Positions 57,991 through 64,000 of a DNA stretch of 64,000 nucleotides are shown in pieces. The notes beneath the pieces are model-generated. The model saw only the letters and a list, made by a program, of their open reading frames with translations, made no database searches and had not been told where the DNA came from. Both the position numbers and the translations under genes were made by a program. Each line of letters opens with the position of its first letter. Positions within the stretch are counted from its first letter, which is position 1. Source of the DNA: Nematopogon swammerdamellus (lineage: Eukaryota > Arthropoda > Insecta > Lepidoptera > Adelidae); contig OX336349.1 in NCBI GenBank assembly GCA_946902875.1, forward strand, positions 11,803,891 to 11,867,890, in the 5' to 3' direction.

Positions 57991-58490
57991 TTTTTTTTTT
58001 TTTTTTTTTTTTTATGGAACCTGACACGGTTGGCTACATCACCTACAACATCCGTGATGTCAGCCCATAACACAGGGTGAACTAGGTGCCATGTCAGTGC
58101 TTCCCTTCATTTCATGTCGGCTACACTAAACTGGACGGAAAACACGAACATAGCCGTTTCGACCGACGTTTCGTTCAGTGCGGTGGTACCAACCCGGCCG
58201 GAATAAACCCTACCACCTAGTAAGGTAAGAAGGGAAGGGACCTACAGTTTAACGTGGAATCCGAACCACGGTCAGCCTCCAACGGTCGAGCGGTCACCCA
58301 TCCAATCACTGACCGCGCTCAGCGTTGCTTAATAACAGTTGACTAACCAACCGCGCCACTGAGCTACCGAGGCTGACGAATTTTCTTATCCCTTAGTCGA
58401 CTTTTACGACATGCGACGGGGAGAGATGCAGTGGGGCTATTCTTTTTAAGTACCGACCCCACACGGTACATACCGACCCCACACGGTACA
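57991..58490 (-). mobile_element. Composite: Rep-B head joined to full-length SINE-5S
   Basis: On the minus strand: the Rep-B head (58490-58386, its first 20 bp TACCGACCCCACACGGTACA duplicated in tandem at 58451 and 58471 in plus-strand view), then CGTCAGCCTCGGTAGCTCAG. The 5S-like stretch is at 58332-58290 (TTAAGCAAC, 18 nt, TTGGATGGGTGACCGC). GGTTCGGATTCC, the shared body and tail follow, ending in an A-run of 23. GAATT occurs next to both SINE ends (about 57986 and 58378), a possible target duplication, which would argue for later insertion rather than a true composite. Confidence 0.8.
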
Positions 58491-60825
58491 TTGATGGGAG
58501 TAAGATATGAGCCCTCGTTGTTCCAACTGAACAGTTATAGGTGATATCGGAATTGATTACAATGCATTGAGACGTTTGAGGTAGATGAAGAAAATTAGGT
58601 AGCTTATACCAGTCTGGAAAGGAGGTGTTGCGCACGAGAATACTCCCGTGTGATGATGTTATCTACGAGTAGGATGTTCAAATTTGTATGGAAATAATTT
58701 ATTTTCAACTTCCCGCAACTAGAATAAACGTGATGAAGAAATTGAAGAATGTAAAATTAAAAGACAAACAATTGCATACGCAAAACATCAAGTCGGCTTA
58801 ATCACAGAACAATGTACGGACAAAGATTCATCGATGCGTCCGTTTATTGGCTATTAACAGTGATTTTTATGGCACTGGAGTGAATTGTAATTACGTTCCC
58901 GTAGTGCGGAATGCCTTAGCTGTTGCGTGTGGTCGTTAATATATTATTACTGGCTTTATCCGCAGTTCAACAGTTCAATGCTTGCGAGGTAGTTAACCGT
59001 CATTGTGTAGTGGTTGCTACTTTTTAGGGCGATAAGCCAGGGTCTAAATTCCATACGCATCTTAAACACATATGAAGAGGGCACGCGTTAAATATACTGA
59101 GAATATAGTGGGTACAGTCGTGAAATAAACTGGAGATACACTTGTACAAGCTTGTCGCGCGCAATGAGAAGACATGACGGTTAAATTATAAATATGGTGC
59201 GGTTTACGCTGTCCGTTATTAAAGTTTTACTTCCACTCGTACAGTTGGCGTCAAACATTTAAATGCACACTGAATTAGCCGAACTGGCGTCGCAGTGCCA
59301 CAATGTGAGGTAAGAGAATCGGTGAGAGGAGGAAAATGCTCGAATAAAGTTTGATGCGATCTGTTTGACTGAATAAATTTTTTTGGACAGATGAAAACAC
59401 GTCTTAAGATTCGTGGCTTAATGTAAACATTGCGTTGAATCACAGAACATGCGATCTGTGTCCGTTTTCCTTCGGCCGCACGGCTCGTATGTCTGGGGTG
59501 AATACTGACTGAATAAGTGAATACTTTGATAATTTTTTTTTTTTAATAAAATTGTAATATTCACATATTATGCAGAATATTTTTGAAGCCTTTTCTTTAT
59601 CTCACTTTCGGTTCATTGTGGCTTATTGTTTATTGATCATTCTTAAGGAAGTTAAACTATATTTGGATTTGTCACAATTTGTCCTATCCGGTTCCATTAC
59701 ACCCACGAAGAAGAACCGGAAAGATCGCAAGGTATTTTTTTGTTTGTGAAAATATTATTACAAGTATTTTAATGGCTAGGCACATAATAACTTCGCTTAC
59801 AGCCTATCGAAAACACAGCTTGAGAGCAATATTTAAAATTTTACTGAGAGTTCTGACTTACTTATTAATTCAGTGTATTTGTATATAGTGGTAGAGAATG
59901 ATGATATTGGCGATAGATATCGAGATGGAATCTGATTTCAATTATGTATTTCCACGGTTATTTTGAACAAAAAATAAGGTCAAGCGGATCTGGAAGAGAA
60001 GCGTACACAAATTAAAATGCAAATATCGCACATTAGTCATAATGAATTAATGTCCTAACTAACCGCAGCAGTAAATTGATAGAGATTGTTTCGATACGAG
60101 CATCACAAACGGAGCTAGCACAACGAGGTGTGTTCAAATTAATGAATATTTAGCTGGATATGCAAGACTTAGTTCGTTACGAAAAGTATATTTCGACAAC
60201 TCGCAAGAATTTGGTAGTTCCGCGAACTCTGGGCCAGATCAAAATGTCCTAGTGTACACAGAATCAACAAGAAGTGACGTTAGATTGACTATGTAATTAA
60301 AGTCGCAATTGTTCAATAATTTGTTACAGAAGGCTATCAACATTATTTGGAGTAATTAAAAATAAAATTATTCTGTCATACCTTTCGGCTTCGTCCACAT
60401 CAACGGTTCCCAAACACTGGTTACCTTCTATGTTACTTTTTATATTTGTTATTATAATAGGTATGGCAAAGGTTACATAAATGGAAGGCAGTAAGCTTTC
60501 ATAGTAAACAGGATCGATAACAAACAGATGAAGATGCGTGCATATTCTGCAGAGGAGAATAATAACAATGTATTAGTATTAAAATTGTGTAGGTAATGCT
60601 GTCATTTAAAAGTACGAGTAAACTTCTTTAAATACTTTCTATTTCTTATTTCTATTTACTATTTATGTACTTATATACAAAACGCAAAAATCTAAAAGTA
60701 AATACAACATTAAAAAATAACGTCAACTTCATTAGTCAAAACAAACACAATTTAAAACCCATTAAACTGTTGCATTTATTAAAGTGTAAAGCTAATGATC
60801 CGACATTCCTAATCGACGGCTCGCT
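58491..60825. other. No gene recognised
   Basis: AT-rich DNA. 59683-59740 repeats the short segment at 5205-5281 in opposite orientation. A faint tRNA-like pattern at 58995-59055 is too degenerate to call. Confidence 0.35.
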
Positions 60826-60895
60826 GGAATAACGTGGAGATCCGTTGTCTCTGCCTACGTCATTGGGAAAGAGGCGTGACGTTATGTAATTATGT
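60826..60895 (+). repeat. Rep-H dispersed repeat
   Basis: GTGGAGATCCGTTGTCTCTG, CATTGGGAAAGAGGCGTGAC and GTTATGTAATTATG. Confidence 0.6.
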
Positions 60896-61448
60896 CATCG
60901 TCATAACAGCATCACCAATCTCTTCTAGTAACTCCGCGTGCCGCATTTCCTAATCTGCTGCGGTGCCGTCTCCAATAGAATGTGCAGTCTCTGGTAAAGC
61001 CATCGTCGGTCGCCTGTCGGACGAGTGACTCACACAGACGTATGAACTTTATATAAACGACGATATTTGCTACCGTCACCTTAGTTTGTCTTGTCTTTGG
61101 TCAGGAGCGCAGCTGACTAATAATATAATTAATTAATCATACAAATTAAATGGTCAAAGTGGTGTAGTGTCGAAGCGTGACCAGTTTCGTTGGTTGGATA
61201 TATTAAGGCGGTCTATGCTATGCTATTTGGATAATTGGTGTTGTTAGCTACGAGTATTAGTGCAGTTCGTGGGAATCTTAGCTGTGCGGACGGTTGGAGT
61301 GGTGGTGGGTGCTTAATTAAATATTATTTATTTGATCAAGAATTAAAACATATAGAACTGATGCTCTATATATAATAATATCCATGCGCTGCGAACAATT
61401 CACAAATTACAAATGTACATGATTTGCATTAGAGCACGACAGCTCGCA

Positions 61449-61505
61449 CACGTGTCATAACACGTGTTGTAAAACATGTGTTGAAACACACGTGATGATA
61501 GATAC
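61449..61505. promoter_or_regulatory. Array of E-box motifs at 12-14 bp spacing
   Basis: CACGTG at 61449, 61461 and 61489, and CATGTG at 61475. The 14 bp unit reads like CACGTGTTGTAAAA, CATGTGTTGAAACA, CACGTGATGATAGA. CACGTG binds bHLH factors such as CLOCK/CYCLE, MAX or USF types. No gene is nearby, so function is unknown. Confidence 0.4.
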
Positions 61506-61559
61506 GTGATTCTACAAGTGTGACAGAGATAGTTAATTATTAGAAATTTTACCTGTGCA

Positions 61560-61745
61560 ATTAAAAATTACATTCCTGCAGATTGACAGATTTTGCAGAA
61601 TATTTTCTAATTTCATACCCAACTTGGTCGATCAACCATTTAGCAGTTACGACCCTGTGACAGATGACCAGACACACAGACGGACGGACGCATGAGTCAC
61701 ACTATTAGGATCCGTTTTCACCTCTTTTTGAGGCACGGAATCTTT
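61560..61745 (+). repeat. Rep-D-like dispersed repeat
   Basis: ATACCCAACTTGGTCGATCA, CCCTGTGACAGATGACCAGA, GACGGACGGACGCATG and TTGAGGCACGGAATC. A related piece is at 52860-53030. Confidence 0.5.
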
Positions 61746-63046
61746 GAAAAGTTGAGCTGAACATTCGTGGCACAAAATATGGAAGTTTCTATCTTTACAT
61801 TGTATAACTTTGCAATGAAACAGAATATAATAGCATCCTATTGTGTACTGTAATGGGGCAGGATACCTGCGCACGCGCTCGCTATGAAATCCGTCCGTAG
61901 GGAGGAGTGGGAATGAGGAAGGGGGAGGAGGAAGGGGGATGGGGAGATGGGATGCGTGAGGAATGTTCGTGCAATGTGCTATTTCATATATTGTTTTAGT
62001 GCTTCTTTGATGGTTAACATGGGCTTAACTTGTGCCGAGTTTAGACAAGTGGAATCATTAGTGCAAGAGATTATTTAATGTGCAAAAAAATTATCTTCAG
62101 TCTTCAACACTCTTCATTTTGTCTTGTATGATTTATAGTTTATCACGAAAGAATAATTTTAAATCGAGTATTGTTTTATTCTATAGGTATTGTTGAGATT
62201 CACATTCTTCGCATTGAATTTAGAACTGGCGGAATTTTCGACATGTTCAGTACAAGCGTAGGTTACCTACCTATGGATGAAATTATACAATAAACAATAA
62301 ACAATGAGGCATTTAAAAAAAATATATAACATGGCTCTAATCACTAAGTTTGCTTTGATATTAATTATTTAGTTTAAAATTTTACATCAACTGCTGTTTT
62401 GTCGCCGACCGTTTCCCCCGTAAATGGTTTTTTGAAAATTCGGAAAAAATTACAATATAGATAAGTACACTTATGTGTACACAATTTTTTTCATGTTGCC
62501 CAAAAAGTCATAGATTTTGAGAAAAAGCTCTATTTATGAAGCCGTATTTATTCACAAGTCGTTTCGCACAAAAATTAATAAGTACATAACTCTCCCGCAA
62601 GTTATTCGACTTGCACAAGCATTACATGGCCAGTATAAACCCGCGCTGAAGTCAATTCACTATGTTCAGTGAAGCCGTTCGATGGAATGCGCAGTGACAA
62701 TAAAAGTTCAACAGCAATGATTTTCTGACGCTTATTACACTATAGTTGTCAGTTTTATAGATTCTAGTACATCAGTATAGGCACAGTCGGTGGAAATACT
62801 TACTTTGTTAATTGCTTTTTCGGTAAGAGTTCTGACTCTACATAATTTACTTAAAAAAACTTTTCATAATAAAAAAAGTTTATTTCAATGCTATACCTAC
62901 ATGCATACTATGATGCTTCTCGTTTCAACCTCCATATTTTTTCCTGATTCCTTACATTCTACAGTAATAATTACAAATTCAAATTCATAATCCGCCGTAA
63001 GTAGATAGAGTAGTCTGATAATAAAAATCCATACTCCATACTATAT
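61746..63046. other. No gene recognised
   Basis: AT-rich DNA with a purine-rich GGGGGAGGAGGAAGGGGG patch at about 61905-61945. There is no ORF of interest. Confidence 0.35.
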
Positions 63047-63720
63047 ATACTATATAATATTATAAATTCGAAAGTAACTCTGTTGTCTGTCTGTCTGTCT
63101 GTTACCATTTCACGCCTAAACCGCTGAACAGATTTCGATAAAATATTGCACGGAGATGAATTGCATCCCGAGGACGGACATAGGCTACTTTTTGTCTCAA
63201 AAAACAACCCTTAAGGGGGTGAAATAGGGGATGAAAGTTTGTATGGGGAACTCAGCATTTCTTAAGTTAGGGATATGACAATTTATATTTGGGCTTTTGG
63301 TATGAAATAAAGAAATACGTGTTTCAGCGTTTTTGCTAAATCAACCCTTAAATTAAAATAGGGGTTGATTTCAAAATTAGATTTTAGGATTTTATGAAAT
63401 TTTGTACGGAGCTGAATTGCATCCTGAGGAAGAACATAGGCTACTTTTTGTCTCAAAAAAACAACCCTTAACGGGGTGAAATAGGGGATGAAAGAATGTA
63501 TGGGGAACCCATCATTTCTCAAGTTAGGGATATGAAAATTCATATTTAGGCTTTTGGTATAAAATAAAGAATTACGTGTTTCAGCGTTTTTGCTAAATCA
63601 ACCCTTAAATTAAAATAGGGGATGATTTCAAAATTAGGTTTTAGGATTTTAAATGATTTTAAATAATTTTATCCATACTGGGGGTGGTTTTGAAGAGTGG
63701 CGTTGAGGTACGGGGGAGGA
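63047..63720 (+). mobile_element. Helitron-like 5' region with internal tandem duplication
   Basis: TATTATAAATTCGAAAGTAA, a GTCTGTCTGTCT run and CCTAAACCGCTGAACAGATT form a common lepidopteran Helitron start. A 256 bp segment is then repeated in tandem (TAGGCTACTTTTTGTCTCAA at 63181 and 63437; GGGGTGAAATAGGGGATGAA in both). Confidence 0.6.
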
Positions 63721-63754
63721 GTACGCGGGGAGAGGGGAAGGGAGGATAATTTAA

Positions 63755-64000
63755 TCTCTATCTTCTTTTCTCTATCTCTACTTCTTATAAAAGGAAACGT
63801 CTGTTTGCATGTATGTATGTATGTTTGAGGTAAACTCGGAACCACTTAACAGATTTTTATGCGGTTTACACCAATGTAAAGAGTAGTTCTTCAGGCTCAC
63901 TATAGTAGGCTATATACCATAAAGTTAAATAGCCTTAGGGTTGAGCAGTATCAAAGAAAACGGAATTTAGTGTTGAATGGTCGTAATATATGGCGTTAGC
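63755..64000 (+). mobile_element. Helitron-like 5' region, cut by window end
   Basis: ACTTCTTATAAAAGGAAACG, a TGTATGTATG run, CTCGGAACCACTTAACAGAT, GGCTATATACCATAAAGTTA and TTAGGGTTGAGCAGTATCAA. The same family as 32019 and 50208. Confidence 0.6.

Noticed and set aside
58995..59055. tRNA-like pattern GTGTAGTGG .. GGTCTAAATTCC
   Set aside because: Boxes too degenerate and no cloverleaf could be drawn.

Overview
The window looks like lepidopteran (moth or butterfly) nuclear DNA. It is AT-rich and dominated by interspersed repeats of types I associate with Lepidoptera: Helitron-like elements with a GCGAGCGNAGCCGCGGGC 3' end, tRNA- and 5S-related SINEs, RTE-type LINE tails, a mariner, a hAT remnant, several foldback elements and a short TTAGG tract. 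No bacterial-type genes, operons, CRISPR arrays or standard tRNA/rRNA genes were seen. The species cannot be fixed from the sequence alone.

Only one host protein-coding gene is convincing: a single-exon F-box/LRR protein on the minus strand (26091-27959). Nearly all other coding similarity is transposon debris. Examples are a frameshifted mariner transposase (3490-4578, minus), a long LINE endonuclease/RT ORF with one frameshift (5550-7990, minus), a hAT dimerisation-domain fragment (10175-10495, minus), several LINE C-terminal fragments, and a captured coding fragment inside two Helitron-like elements.

Layout. 0-12 kb: RTE tails, nested foldback elements, mariner, SINE, LINE, SINE and hAT. 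13.06-15.22 kb: a Helitron-like element whose near-identical partner lies inverted at 44.91-47.20 kb. 15-26 kb: SINEs, LINE 3' ends and a 300 bp foldback element. 26-28 kb: the F-box gene. 29-36 kb: repeats, many nested. 37.1-38.6 kb: a large CpG-rich block with three strong GTGAGT donor sites, possibly the promoter and first exon(s) of a plus-strand gene whose coding exons lie outside the window. 38.6-64 kb: mostly non-coding AT-rich DNA with short GC-rich islands, several repeats, a 14 bp-periodic E-box array near 61.45 kb, and Helitron 5' regions at the right edge.

The most interesting repeat is a SINE family, called SINE-5S here. Its head carries a 5S rRNA-like segment between tRNA-like A and B boxes, and its body domain is shared with a second, purely tRNA-headed SINE (called SINE-L). 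From memory, a 5S/tRNA chimeric SINE has been described in Helicoverpa, so this may be a relative rather than something new. Two copies carry an extra 5' module that also occurs in another repeat family (Rep-B), and I did not find a description of that arrangement in what I know.
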